From Wenjunlia vitaminophila DSM 41686 (GTDB taxonomy: Bacteria; Actinomycetota; Actinomycetes; Streptomycetales; Streptomycetaceae), in the NCBI RefSeq assembly GCF_000380165.1, contig NZ_KB904671.1, positions 198 through 64,197 of the forward strand: a stretch of DNA of 64,000 nucleotides, given 5' to 3'. Shown here piece after piece: positions 52,981 through 61,985 of the stretch. The translations under genes and the position numbers were made by a program. Positions within the stretch are counted from its first letter, which is position 1. Each line of letters begins with the position of its first letter. The notes under the pieces are model-generated. The model was not told where the DNA came from. It searched no databases and was given only the letters and a program-made list of their open reading frames with translations.

Positions 52981-53114
52981 TCCCCCATGCTCGCACCGCG
53001 CTCGTCCCCGCCTGGTTCCGCCCTCCTCGTCCTGTTCTCGGGCCCTTGCCGGGCGGAACCGCTGCCGTATCGTCGAACGGCGAGGAAGCGCCCACCGAGT
53101 CGAGGAGAGTGCCC

Positions 53115-53927
53115 GTGTCGCAGGAGACCCCCGCCGCCCCCACCACCACGTCCCCGCTGTCCGGTGTGCGGAACTTCCGTGACGTCGGGGGGTTGCCGAC
53201 CACCGACGGGCGCCGCATACGCGCCGGCCGCCTGTTCCGCAGCGGACACCTGGCCCACGCCGAGGCCGACGACGTGGCGTTCCTCAGCGGGCTCGGACTG
53301 AGCACGGTCTTCGACTTCCGCGACGACGCCGACATCGCGATGGACGGCAGTGACGTGGCGCTGCCCGGCGTGCGCCACGTGGCGATGCCGCTCAGCGACC
53401 CGGCGTCCGGTGTGGAGTTCTGGCGGATGGTGCGGCACGGGGACATCACCGTGCTGCGCGAGATGCTGGGCGACGGCAGGGCGGAGGCCCGGATGATGGG
53501 CGCCTACCGGGACATCATCGTGGAGCGGACCGCTGAGCACTCGCTGCTGCTGCGCACCCTCGCCGAAGCCGACGGGCTGCCGGCCCTGCTGCACTGCGCG
53601 GCGGGCAAGGACCGGGCCGGGCTCTCGGTGATGGTGATCCTGCTGGCCCTCGGGGTGGAACCGGACGCGATCGAGACGGACTACCTGGCCAGCAACGGGG
53701 AGTACGGCAGGTACCGGCTGCGCCGTGGCGACGGCCGGCCTCCCCTGGACGCGGAGGTGGTGGAGCTGCTGAACCCGCTGTTCGAAGCCCGGCTGGAGTA
53801 CCTGAGGCACGCCCTGGCCACCATCACCGAGGTGTGGGGCGGCACCGACCGTTACCTGACCGAGGGACTGCGGTGCGACGCCCAGCGCCGGGAACGGCTT
53901 CGGGGGCTGCTGCTGGACGGCGTCTGA
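53115..53927 (+). CDS. Tyrosine-protein phosphatase, PtpB type
   Basis: The 270-residue protein has GVRNFRDVGGLPTTDGRRIRAGRLFRSGHL at the start and the P-loop HCAAGKDRAG, with catalytic C161. The GKDR form is typical of MptpB-like phosphatases that act on phosphotyrosine and sometimes phosphoserine or phosphoinositides. GTG 53115 is chosen for GAGGAG 8-9 nt upstream. No signal peptide is visible. Its target is unknown. Confidence 0.9.
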   Translation: MSQETPAAPTTTSPLSGVRNFRDVGGLPTTDGRRIRAGRLFRSGHLAHAEADDVAFLSGLGLSTVFDFRDDADIAMDGSDVALPGVRHVAMPLSDPASGVEFWRMVRHGDITVLREMLGDGRAEARMMGAYRDIIVERTAEHSLLLRTLAEADGLPALLHCAAGKDRAGLSVMVILLALGVEPDAIETDYLASNGEYGRYRLRRGDGRPPLDAEVVELLNPLFEARLEYLRHALATITEVWGGTDRYLTEGLRCDAQRRERLRGLLLDGV

Positions 53928-54089
53928 GCCGTCGCCGGCAGCGCGCGGTCCGGGGCCCGGGGTCCGTCCGGTCGGGGCGGGTCCCCGGTCGGAGCAGTCG
54001 GGTGCCGCGCGCCGGCCGTTCGGGGGAACAGCACCGTGAGCCAGAGTTTCGGGCGCACCGATGCGGGCCGATGAACCTAATGTGCGATC

Positions 54090-54815
54090 ATGGGCAGCTT
54101 TGAGGTGCTTCTCGCCGCTCCGACCGGCCTGAAGATCGACTGGACGCGGATGCCGACCTACAACACGATCATGTCCGTGGCCGCCGGCGCGGGACTGCTC
54201 CTCGTCGTGGCCCTGGGGCAGCGCCTGCTCACCAACCACAAGATCATCCCCGAGGGGTGGGCGCTGGCCTTCGCCGGTCTGGGTTTCACCCTGGTGGTCA
54301 CGGGACTGCACATGACGCTGACCTGGCCCCTCGCGGGTCAGGGATTCCCGTTCGACAACATCGTCTTCGGCGAGCCGGCACTGGCCTTCGGCGTGCTCCT
54401 CTCCCTGGCCGCCTGGTTCCTGTGGTGGCGCGGGGCGGCCCTGCTGGACGTCCCCGACCCGGCCCGCAGGGTGGCGGTGCTGACCGGCCCGGTCTCGGTG
54501 TTCATCGTGGGCATGGGGCTGGCCTGCTTCGGGATCGCCGCCGCCGGGTGGAAGTACACCTTGTTCGCGGCCCCACCGGAGGAGCCGATCTCGGGCGAGC
54601 TCGCGAACCACCCGATGCTGGAGGCCAGCTTCATCTCCGGGCTGTACGTGCTGGTCGGGCTCGGTGCGCTGCTGTTCCCGCTGGCGCTGTGGCGGCGGTC
54701 CCGCGGATCGGCGTGGGCGGTCGGGGTGTGCTGGAGCGTGGCCGGAGTGCTGTTCCTGGCGTTCGGGGCGTTGAACTACTTCACGCACATCGGACTCATC
54801 ATCAACACCATGTAG
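54090..54815 (+). CDS. DUF981-family membrane protein
   Basis: The 241-residue protein has about six membrane helices (for example SVAAGAGLLLVVALGQRLL and GVLLSLAAWFLWWRG), a PTYNTIMSVAAGAG start and a C-terminal GALNYFTHIGLI segment fitting DUF981. A TAATGT box lies 6 nt before the ATG, another leaderless pattern. Function is unknown. Confidence 0.8.
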   Translation: MGSFEVLLAAPTGLKIDWTRMPTYNTIMSVAAGAGLLLVVALGQRLLTNHKIIPEGWALAFAGLGFTLVVTGLHMTLTWPLAGQGFPFDNIVFGEPALAFGVLLSLAAWFLWWRGAALLDVPDPARRVAVLTGPVSVFIVGMGLACFGIAAAGWKYTLFAAPPEEPISGELANHPMLEASFISGLYVLVGLGALLFPLALWRRSRGSAWAVGVCWSVAGVLFLAFGALNYFTHIGLIINTM

Positions 54816-54867
54816 TCGGGCCCCGAAGTGACCCCCTGAGCGGCCCTTGCGAGCCGCCATTCGAGGC

Positions 54868-54945
54868 AACTTTGTCCCGTTCCAGAAAAAGTCTTTAGCA
54901 ATCACGCCCAAAGTTCTTCCTCACTCAAACCAACGGTGCTACGGT
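54868..54945 (+). promoter_or_regulatory. Promoter and possible operator of the ROK regulator
   Basis: An extended -10 element, TGCTACGGT (54937-54945), lies 75 nt before the ROK start. Upstream, AACTTTG (54868-54874) and CAAAGTT (54909-54915) form a 7-bp inverted repeat in an unusually AT-rich stretch; ROK-family operators often have such A/T-rich halves. The downstream repeat half overlaps the expected -35 position. Confidence 0.5.
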
Positions 54946-55019
54946 CCCCGTGAAAGATCGGCCGCCCCCACAGGAGCGGCCGCGGGGCCGCAGAGTCCGA
55001 CGGGGTCGGGAGGGGTGGC

Positions 55020-56210
55020 GTGAGGCGAATGACGGCACGGCCCGCGAACGCGGACCAGGCACGACTGCTGCGTCTGTTGCGCGACCAGGGTCCGCAGTCC
55101 CGGGCCCAGCTCGGCGACCAGGTGGAGCTCTCCCGCTCCAAGCTCGCGGTGGAGGTGGACCGACTGCTCCAGACCGGTCTGGCCGTGCCGGACGGCCTGG
55201 CCGCGTCGCGTGGCGGTCGGCGGTCGCACAACCTGCGGCTGGCCCCCTCGCTCCGCTTCCTCGGCATCGACATCGGCGCCACCTCGGTGGACGTCGCGGT
55301 CACCAACCCGGAGCTCGAGGTGCTCGGCCACCTCACCCAGCCGATGGACGTCCGGGAGGGTCCCGTCGCGGTCTTCGAGCAGGTGCTCGCCATGGCCGCC
55401 AAGCTGCGGGACTCCGGGGTCGCGGAGCAGTTCGACGGGGCCGGGGTCGGCATCCCCGGACCGGTGCGCTTCCCCGAGGGCGTTCCGGTGGCCCCTCCGA
55501 TCATGCCGGGGTGGGACGGCTTCCCGGTCCGCGAGGCGATGAGCCAGGAGCTCGGCTGCCCGGTGCTGGTGGACAACGACGTGAACCTGATGGCGTTGGG
55601 CGAACAGCACGCCGGGGTGGCGCGCTCGGTGCGCGACTTCCTCTTCGTCAAGATCGGCACCGGGATCGGCTGCGGCATCGTGGTCAACGGCGAGGTCTAC
55701 CGGGGCGTCACCGGGAGCGCCGGCGACATCGGACACGTCCAGGTGGTGCCCGAGGGGCTGGTCTGCGCCTGCGGCAGCCGGGGCTGCCTGGAGGCGTACT
55801 TCGGCGGCGGCGCGCTGGCCAGGGACGCCCTGGCCGTCGCCACCTCGGGAGAGTCCCCCGGTCTTGCCGCCCGGCTCGCCGAGCAAGGGCGGCTCGAGGC
55901 CTCCGACGTGGCCGCCGCGGCGGCCGGCGGGGACTCGGTGTCGATCGGGCTGATCCGTCAGGGCGGGAGCCGCACCGGGCAGGTCATCGCCGGCCTGGTG
56001 AGCTTCTTCAACCCGGGACTCGTCGTGATCGGCGGTGGCCTCACCGGCCTCGGCCACACCCTGTTGGCCAGCATCCGCAGCCAGGTCTACCGCCAGTCGC
56101 TGCCGCTGGCGACCGGCAACCTGCCCATCGCGCTCAGCGAACTCGGACCGCTCGCCGGAGCGGTGGGCGCAACCCGCCTGATCAGCGACCACATCTTCTC
56201 CCCGGCCTGA
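55020..56210 (+). CDS. ROK-family transcriptional regulator
   Basis: The 396-residue protein has an N-terminal winged helix (QARLLRLLRDQGPQSRAQLGDQVELSRSKLAVEVDRLL) and a ROK sugar-kinase-like domain with GIDIGATSVDVAV, NDVNLMALGEQ and a zinc motif CACGSRGCLEAY. GTG 55020 follows GGAGGGG; ATG 55029 is possible. It precedes a ribose-type ABC importer, a dehydrogenase and an isomerase on the same strand, so it probably represses that operon until its sugar is present. Confidence 0.9.
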   Translation: MRRMTARPANADQARLLRLLRDQGPQSRAQLGDQVELSRSKLAVEVDRLLQTGLAVPDGLAASRGGRRSHNLRLAPSLRFLGIDIGATSVDVAVTNPELEVLGHLTQPMDVREGPVAVFEQVLAMAAKLRDSGVAEQFDGAGVGIPGPVRFPEGVPVAPPIMPGWDGFPVREAMSQELGCPVLVDNDVNLMALGEQHAGVARSVRDFLFVKIGTGIGCGIVVNGEVYRGVTGSAGDIGHVQVVPEGLVCACGSRGCLEAYFGGGALARDALAVATSGESPGLAARLAEQGRLEASDVAAAAAGGDSVSIGLIRQGGSRTGQVIAGLVSFFNPGLVVIGGGLTGLGHTLLASIRSQVYRQSLPLATGNLPIALSELGPLAGAVGATRLISDHIFSPA

Positions 56211-56608
56211 CCACCGCCCCCCTGACCACCACACCCACGGACAACAGCGCGCACGCGACCACCCCGCGGCACGAACCCCACCCAGGCTGACCATCCACCC
56301 GGTCCCGCCGCCCCGGCCCGACCGGTCAAGCACAGCACCCCACTGATTGTCATGCTTTGATCAACTGATCCCACCAACGCCCGCCCCACCCTTCCGTCAC
56401 ACCCGTCACCCCGAGTCAACTCCGCACTCCCCCGGCCGCCGCGCCGCGCCCTCCGCACGTCTGCACCCCAGTCGTCCCGGCCCGAACGGCACACCGGCTG
56501 CCCACCCCGCCGTCCCCGTCACCACGCTCGTCACCCCGCGGCCACCGAAGGACGGCGGCCCGACGAACACCCACCCAACCGACCGACCCGTTGCCCCAGG
56601 AGGACCCC
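56211..56608. promoter_or_regulatory. Leader region of the ABC importer operon
   Basis: About 400 bp without a gene. Around 56345-56375 there is a less GC-rich stretch, TGATTGTCATGCTTTGATCA, holding the palindrome TTGATCAA (56355-56362), a candidate operator for the ROK protein. The remainder is C-rich on the plus strand and shows no good start until GTG 56609. Confidence 0.4.
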
Positions 56609-58204
56609 GTGGTCGCGCCCGAGCCGCCGACGCCTCCCCCCGACTCACCGAACCCGCCCACCGCCGACGCGTCCACCACCGCCGAGGGGCCCGGTGGTCC
56701 CCCGCTGTTGCTGATGGACGGCATCGTCAAGACCTTCCCCGGCGTCCGCGCCCTGGACGGCGTCGACCTGGAGGTGGCCGCGGGAGAGGTGCACTGCCTG
56801 CTCGGCCAGAACGGAGCCGGCAAGTCCACCCTGATCAAGGTGCTCGCCGGGGCCCACCGCCCGGACGCCGGCACCATCCACTGGCGCGGCGAGCCGGTCA
56901 CCCTGGCCTCCCCGATCGCCGCCATGCGGCTCGGCATCGCCACCATCTACCAGGAGTTGGACCTGGTGGACGGCCTCTCCGTCGCGGAGAACGTGTTCCT
57001 CGGCCACGAGTTCGCCACCGTGGGAGTGCTACACCCCGGGCGCGCCCAGGCCGCCACCGCGGAGCTGCTGGCGCGCCTCGGCCACCCGGAGATCTCGCCG
57101 TCCCGGCCGCTCGGAGAGCTGCCGGCGGCGGCGAAGCAGGTGGTGAGCATGGCCCGGGCGCTCTCCCACGACGTCCGGCTGATCGTGATGGACGAGCCCT
57201 CCGCGGTGCTGGACCACGACGAGGTGGACAACCTCTTCCGGATCGTCAGCGACCTGACGGCGGACGGGGTCAGCGTCGTCTACATCTCGCACCGGCTCGA
57301 GGAGATCCGCCGGATCGGTGACCGGGTGACCGTGCTCAAGGACGGTCGCACCGCGGCCCGCGGGCTGCCCGCCCGCACCACCCCCACCCGTGACGTGGTC
57401 GCCCTGATGACCGGCCGCTCGGTGGAGTACGTGTTCCCCGAACGGCCCGAAGCGCAGGCGCAGCCCGCCGGGGAACCGGTGCTGCGGGTGGAGGGACTGG
57501 CCCGCGAGGGCGAGTTCGCACCCGTGGACCTGGACGTCCACCCGGGTGAGATCGTCGGCCTCGCCGGCCTGGTGGGATCGGGTCGCACGGAGATCCTGGA
57601 GACCATCTACGGCGCCCGCAGGCCCACCGCGGGCCGGGTGCTGGTGGACGGCCGGCCCCTGCGCCCAGGCAGCGTGCAGGCGGCGGTGCGGGCCGGACTC
57701 GGACTCGCCCCCGAGGAACGCAAGACCCAGGGGCTGCTGATGTTGGAGTCCGTCACCCGCAACGTCTCGCTGTCCTGCCTGAACCGGTTCTCCCGCGCCG
57801 GATGGCTGGACAGCCGACGGGAACGGGAGGCGGCCCGGGCCCGCACCCGCGAGCTGTCCCTGCACCCCGACGACCCCGACCGTCCCGTGCGCACCCTGTC
57901 CGGCGGAAACCAGCAGAAGGCCGTGCTGGCCCGCTGGTTGCTCCGTGGCTGCCGGGTGCTGCTCCTCGACGAGCCCACCCGAGGCGTTGACGTCGGGGCG
58001 AGGGCCGAGCTGTACGCGGTGATCCGGCGCCTGGCCGACGAGGGCCTCGCCGTGCTGCTGGTCTCCAGCGAGGTACCGGAGGTACTTGGCCTGGCGGACC
58101 GGGTGCTGGTGCTCCGCGAGGGCCGGACCGTCCATCAGGGACCGGCCACCGAACTGGACGAACACCGCGTCCTCGACCTTGTCATGGAAGGGAGCCCGTC
58201 GTGA
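56609..58204 (+). CDS. Sugar ABC transporter ATPase, ribose/galactose type (double NBD)
   Basis: The 531-residue protein has two ATPase domains. The first has Walker A GQNGAGKST, Walker B LIVMDEP and H-loop YISHR, but its signature is atypical (LPAAAKQVVSMARAL). The second has no canonical Walker A lysine loop (GLVGSGRTEI) but a good signature LSGGNQQK and Walker B LLLDEPTRG. This is the normal RbsA/MglA pattern. GTG 56609 follows AGGAGG by 5 nt. It overlaps the permease gene by 4 nt. Confidence 0.92.
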   Translation: MVAPEPPTPPPDSPNPPTADASTTAEGPGGPPLLLMDGIVKTFPGVRALDGVDLEVAAGEVHCLLGQNGAGKSTLIKVLAGAHRPDAGTIHWRGEPVTLASPIAAMRLGIATIYQELDLVDGLSVAENVFLGHEFATVGVLHPGRAQAATAELLARLGHPEISPSRPLGELPAAAKQVVSMARALSHDVRLIVMDEPSAVLDHDEVDNLFRIVSDLTADGVSVVYISHRLEEIRRIGDRVTVLKDGRTAARGLPARTTPTRDVVALMTGRSVEYVFPERPEAQAQPAGEPVLRVEGLAREGEFAPVDLDVHPGEIVGLAGLVGSGRTEILETIYGARRPTAGRVLVDGRPLRPGSVQAAVRAGLGLAPEERKTQGLLMLESVTRNVSLSCLNRFSRAGWLDSRREREAARARTRELSLHPDDPDRPVRTLSGGNQQKAVLARWLLRGCRVLLLDEPTRGVDVGARAELYAVIRRLADEGLAVLLVSSEVPEVLGLADRVLVLREGRTVHQGPATELDEHRVLDLVMEGSPS

Positions 58205-59253
58205 GCACCGGCAACAGCCGAGAACCCGTGACCGGCGTGATGCTGCGCAAGCAGCCGCCGCCCACCCCCGCCCAACCGCCACCACCGGGCGGTTCGGTGT
58301 CCACCGTGCTGCGGGTGCTCGACGTGCGCAACCTCACCCTGCTCGCGGTGCTGGCGGCGCTGGTCGCGGTGGGCGGCTTCACCGAGCCCGACCAGTTCCT
58401 GAGCACCGACAACCTCACCCTGGTGCTCACCCAGTCCTCGGTGATCGGCGTGGTCACCGTCGGCATGACGTTCGTGATCACCAGTGGGGGCATCGACCTG
58501 TCGGTGGGCGCCATCGTGGCCCTCTCCACGGTCTGGGCCACCACGGTGGCCACCCAGGAGTACGGCGCCGGCGGCATCCTGTTCTGTGCGGTGGCGGTCG
58601 GAGTGGGTTGCGGCCTGGTCAACGGGCTGCTGATCGCCTACGGCCGGATGGTGCCGTTCATCGCCACCCTGGCCATGCTGGCCTCGGCCCGTGGCCTTGC
58701 GCTCCTGATCAGCGACGGCAAGACCCAGGTGGTGGACAGCAAGACCGTCCTGGAGCTGGGCTACGAGGAGTCCTACATCCTGGGTGTCCCCCCGCTGGTC
58801 CTGATCTTCGCCGGAGTGACGGTGCTGGGCTGGCTGCTGCTCAAGCGCACCACGTTCGGCCGGCGCACCGTGGCGGTCGGCGGCAACGCGGAGGCGGCCC
58901 GCCTCGCCGGCATCGACGTGCGGCGGCACCGGCTGTACCTCTACCTCCTGTCCGGTCTGTGCTGCGGCATCGCCGCGTTCATGCTGATCGTGATGACCGG
59001 CTCCGGCCAGAACACCAACGGCAACCTGTACGAACTCGACGCCATCGCCGCCGCGATCATCGGCGGCACCCTCCTCAGTGGCGGCCGGGGCACCATCACC
59101 GGGTCGGTCCTCGGTGTGCTCATCTTCACCACGATCACCAACATCTTCGCCCTGAACAACCTGCAGAGCGACGCCCAGCAGATAGCCAAGGGGGCGATCA
59201 TCGTCGCCGCCGTGCTGGTGCAGCGCAGGCCGTCCGGCACCACCGAAACGTGA
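58201..59253 (+). CDS. Sugar ABC transporter permease, RbsC type
   Basis: The 350-residue protein has about eight to ten membrane helices and the family motif GMTFVITSGGIDLSVGAIVALS, plus AVGGNAEAARLAGI. The GTG start overlaps the ATPase stop (GTGA). It forms the channel of the importer whose ATPase lies upstream and whose binding protein lies downstream. Confidence 0.92.
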   Translation: MSTGNSREPVTGVMLRKQPPPTPAQPPPPGGSVSTVLRVLDVRNLTLLAVLAALVAVGGFTEPDQFLSTDNLTLVLTQSSVIGVVTVGMTFVITSGGIDLSVGAIVALSTVWATTVATQEYGAGGILFCAVAVGVGCGLVNGLLIAYGRMVPFIATLAMLASARGLALLISDGKTQVVDSKTVLELGYEESYILGVPPLVLIFAGVTVLGWLLLKRTTFGRRTVAVGGNAEAARLAGIDVRRHRLYLYLLSGLCCGIAAFMLIVMTGSGQNTNGNLYELDAIAAAIIGGTLLSGGRGTITGSVLGVLIFTTITNIFALNNLQSDAQQIAKGAIIVAAVLVQRRPSGTTET

Positions 59254-59296
59254 CCCGTTCCGCCTCCCACCCTCACGTAGCCAGAAAGGCCGTCCG

Positions 59297-60355
59297 ATGA
59301 GAGCTCGCCCACGCCCCGCCCTCCCCAGCCGACGCGGTCTGCTGCTGGGCGGCGCCGCCCTGTCCGCCACCGCGGCCCTGTCCGCGTGCACCAGCAACGA
59401 GAGCAACGACAGCGACGACAGCACCCAGCCCGCCGCCCAGCCGGCGTCCGACAAGGCCGGCAAGCCGGTGACCATCGGCTTCGCCGGCCCCCAGGCCGAC
59501 CACGGCTGGCTCAACGCCATCAACGAGCAGGCCAAGAACCGGGCGAAGACCTACTCGGACGTCACCCTGGAGATCACCGAGGGCTCCAACGACACCGCCC
59601 AGCAGATCGGCCAGATCGAGACGCTGATCAACAAGAAGGTCGATGTCCTGATCATCCTCCCCGCCGACGGCAAGGCCCTGACCCAGGTCGGGCTCAAGGC
59701 CATGCGCGCCGGCATCCCCGTCATCAACCTCGACCGCGTCTTCAACTCCCCGCAGGCGTACCGCACCTGGATCGGCGGCGACAACTACGGAATGGGTCTC
59801 AACGCCGGGCACTACATCGGCGAGCAGCTCAAGGACGTGCGCAACGCCAAGGTGGTGGAGCTCGCCGGCATGGACAACCTGGAGCTGACCCGGCAGCGCA
59901 CCCAGGGCTTCGACGACGCCCTGAAGAACTACCCGAACATCAAGAAGGTGGCCCGGCAGGCCGCGGAGTTCACGGTCGAGTCGGGCCAGGCGAAGATGGC
60001 CCAGCTCCTCCAGGCCGAGTCCAAGTTCGACGCGCTGTGGAACCACGACGACGACCAGGGCGTGGGCGCGGAACGGGCCATCGCCCAGGCTGGCCGCAAG
60101 GAGTTCCTGATGGTCGGCGGCGCGGGGTCGCGCCGCGCCATGGACGCCATCAAGGCCGACAACACCGTGCTCAAGGCCACCGTGCTGTACCCGCCGACGA
60201 TGGCCGCCTCGGCGATCGACCTGGCCAGGGCACTGGGGCAGGGCAAGGGCGTCGGGGGCCTGGCCGAGCTGGAGATACCCAGCTCCATCACCCTCTACTC
60301 GGCGGTGGTGACCAAGGACAACGTGGACGACTACCTGTCCACCGGCTTCCGCTGA
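59297..60355 (+). CDS. Sugar-binding lipoprotein, RbsB type
   Basis: The 352-residue protein has an Arg-rich start with a twin-arginine-like SRRGLLLGG, then a lipobox LSAC, and a periplasmic-binding fold (VTIGFAGPQADHGWLNAINEQAKNRAKTYSDV; the VDVLIILPADGKALTQVG segment). It should capture a sugar outside the membrane for the RbsC-type permease. The sugar cannot be told from sequence; the downstream dehydrogenase and isomerase suggest a cyclitol or uncommon hexose. Confidence 0.92.
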   Translation: MRARPRPALPSRRGLLLGGAALSATAALSACTSNESNDSDDSTQPAAQPASDKAGKPVTIGFAGPQADHGWLNAINEQAKNRAKTYSDVTLEITEGSNDTAQQIGQIETLINKKVDVLIILPADGKALTQVGLKAMRAGIPVINLDRVFNSPQAYRTWIGGDNYGMGLNAGHYIGEQLKDVRNAKVVELAGMDNLELTRQRTQGFDDALKNYPNIKKVARQAAEFTVESGQAKMAQLLQAESKFDALWNHDDDQGVGAERAIAQAGRKEFLMVGGAGSRRAMDAIKADNTVLKATVLYPPTMAASAIDLARALGQGKGVGGLAELEIPSSITLYSAVVTKDNVDDYLSTGFR

Positions 60356-60379
60356 CCGGACCCAGCTCGGGCGTGCGGC

Positions 60380-60400
60380 CCGGGGCCAACCCGGCCCCGG
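60380..60400 (+). terminator. Hairpin after the binding-protein gene
   Basis: An 8-bp perfect stem (CCGGGGCC with GGCCCCGG, 5-nt loop) lies 24 nt after the stop. It may end part of the transcripts before the catabolic genes. Confidence 0.5.
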
Positions 60401-60607
60401 CGCCGGCCCACCGGTCGTGGCGCACCGCAGCCGCCGGCCCCGCTCCGGAGGGCACCACCGGGCCGGCCGTCGCCGCACGGGTGGGAGCCGTGACGTCGCT
60501 CTCCCCACCGGACGGTCGGCTCGTGAACGGCGGCCCGCGGTCACCCCCCGAACTGGTCCTGAGCCGAACCGAAGGAAGACATCACAGGCACGGGAAGCGA
60601 TTCCCCC

Positions 60608-60629
60608 ACCACCGGTCGGAGCCGGTGGT
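60608..60629 (+). other. Hairpin ahead of the dehydrogenase gene
   Basis: A perfect 8-bp stem (ACCACCGG with CCGGTGGT, 6-nt loop) lies 18 nt before the ATG at 60648. With the hairpin at 60380 it brackets a 292-bp gap that has no gene. It could modulate how much of the transcript reaches the catabolic genes. Confidence 0.35.
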
Positions 60630-60647
60630 CCCCTCGCTAGGAGACCC

Positions 60648-61892
60648 ATGGACAGTCAGCAGGGCACGCCCACCCTGGGGGTGGGCATGGTCGGATACGC
60701 CTTCATGGGCGCGGCCCACTCCCAGGGCTGGCGCACCGCGAGCCGCGTCTTCGACCTGCCGCTGCGGCCGGTGATGGCCGCGATCTGCGGTCGGGACGCC
60801 ACGGCCGTGCGTTCCGCCGCCCACCGTCACGGCTGGGCCGCCGCCGAGACCGACTGGCGGGCCCTGGTCGCCCGGGACGACGTGCAGTTGGTGGACATCT
60901 GCACGCCCGGGGACAGTCACGCCGAGATCGCCCTGGCCGCGCTCGCCGCCGGCAAGCACGTGCTGTGTGAGAAGCCGCTGGCGAACAGCGTGGCGGAGGC
61001 GGAGGCCATGGCCGAGGCCGCCGCCGAGGCCCGGGCCAGGGGCGTGGTGGCCATGGTGGGCTTCAACTACCGGCGGGTTCCCGCGCTGGCGTACGCCCGG
61101 GAGTTGGTGCGGCGGGGGCGGATCGGCACGCTGCGGCACGTCCGCGCCGCCTACCTGCAGGACTGGCTCTCCGATCCGGAAGCGCCGATGGTGTGGCGGC
61201 TGCGCCGGGAGCAGGCCGGGTCCGGAGCGCTGGGGGACCTCGGCGCGCACATCGTGGACCTGGCGCAGTTCCTCGTCGGCGAGCCACTCACCGGGGTGTC
61301 CGCGCTGACCGAGACGTTCGTGCACACCCGTCCGCTGCCGGCGGGGACGAGCGGTCCGCTGTCCTCCGGCGCCGGTGACCGGGCCCCGGCCGAGCCGGGC
61401 GGAGCCCGGGCGCCGCGCGGGCAGGTCACGGTGGACGACGCGGCGTTGTTCACCGGACGGTTCGCCTCGGGTGCCCTCGCGTCGTTCGAGGCCACCAGGT
61501 TCGCGACCGGCCGGAAGAACGCGCTGCGCATCGAGCTGAACGGGGAACGCGGCAGTCTCGCGTTCGACCTGGAACGGCTCAACGAACTCGAGTTCCACGA
61601 CCAGACCCAACCGGTGGCCGACGCGGGGTTCCGCCGCATCCTGGTCACCGAGTCGGAACACCCGTACCTGGAGGCGTGGTGGCCGCCTGGTCACGGGCTC
61701 GGCTACGAGCACACCTTCGTGCACCAGGCCCGGGACCTGGTCCTGGCGGTCGCCGGCGGGCACCACGCCGAGCCGTCGTTCGCCGACGGGCTCCAGGTCC
61801 AGCGGGTGCTGGCCGCGGTGGAGCACAGCGCCGCGAACGACAGCGCCTTCACCCCGGTCCCCGCGCCACCGGAGCCGGCACTGACCCCCTGA
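60648..61892 (+). CDS. Gfo/Idh/MocA-family sugar dehydrogenase
   Basis: The 414-residue protein has an N-terminal Rossmann fold (GVGMVGYAFMGAAHSQGW), a conserved EKP in HVLCEKPLANS, and the C-terminal substrate domain with GALGDLGAHIVDLAQFLVG (His as general-acid site region). Members oxidise inositols, sugars or sugar amines with NAD(P). An unusual Pro/Gly/Ala-rich insertion (PAGTSGPLSSGAGDRAPAEP) lies around residues 225-260. AGGAGA precedes the ATG. It is followed by an isomerase in the same cluster. Confidence 0.9.
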   Translation: MDSQQGTPTLGVGMVGYAFMGAAHSQGWRTASRVFDLPLRPVMAAICGRDATAVRSAAHRHGWAAAETDWRALVARDDVQLVDICTPGDSHAEIALAALAAGKHVLCEKPLANSVAEAEAMAEAAAEARARGVVAMVGFNYRRVPALAYARELVRRGRIGTLRHVRAAYLQDWLSDPEAPMVWRLRREQAGSGALGDLGAHIVDLAQFLVGEPLTGVSALTETFVHTRPLPAGTSGPLSSGAGDRAPAEPGGARAPRGQVTVDDAALFTGRFASGALASFEATRFATGRKNALRIELNGERGSLAFDLERLNELEFHDQTQPVADAGFRRILVTESEHPYLEAWWPPGHGLGYEHTFVHQARDLVLAVAGGHHAEPSFADGLQVQRVLAAVEHSAANDSAFTPVPAPPEPALTP

Positions 61893-61985
61893 CCACACCG
61901 TCCCGCGCCGGTCCCCACCGCTCCGTCCCGTTCCCCGTCCACGGTCCCGGCCCCGTCCGGTCAATGACGTCCCTCGGAGGCTTCC

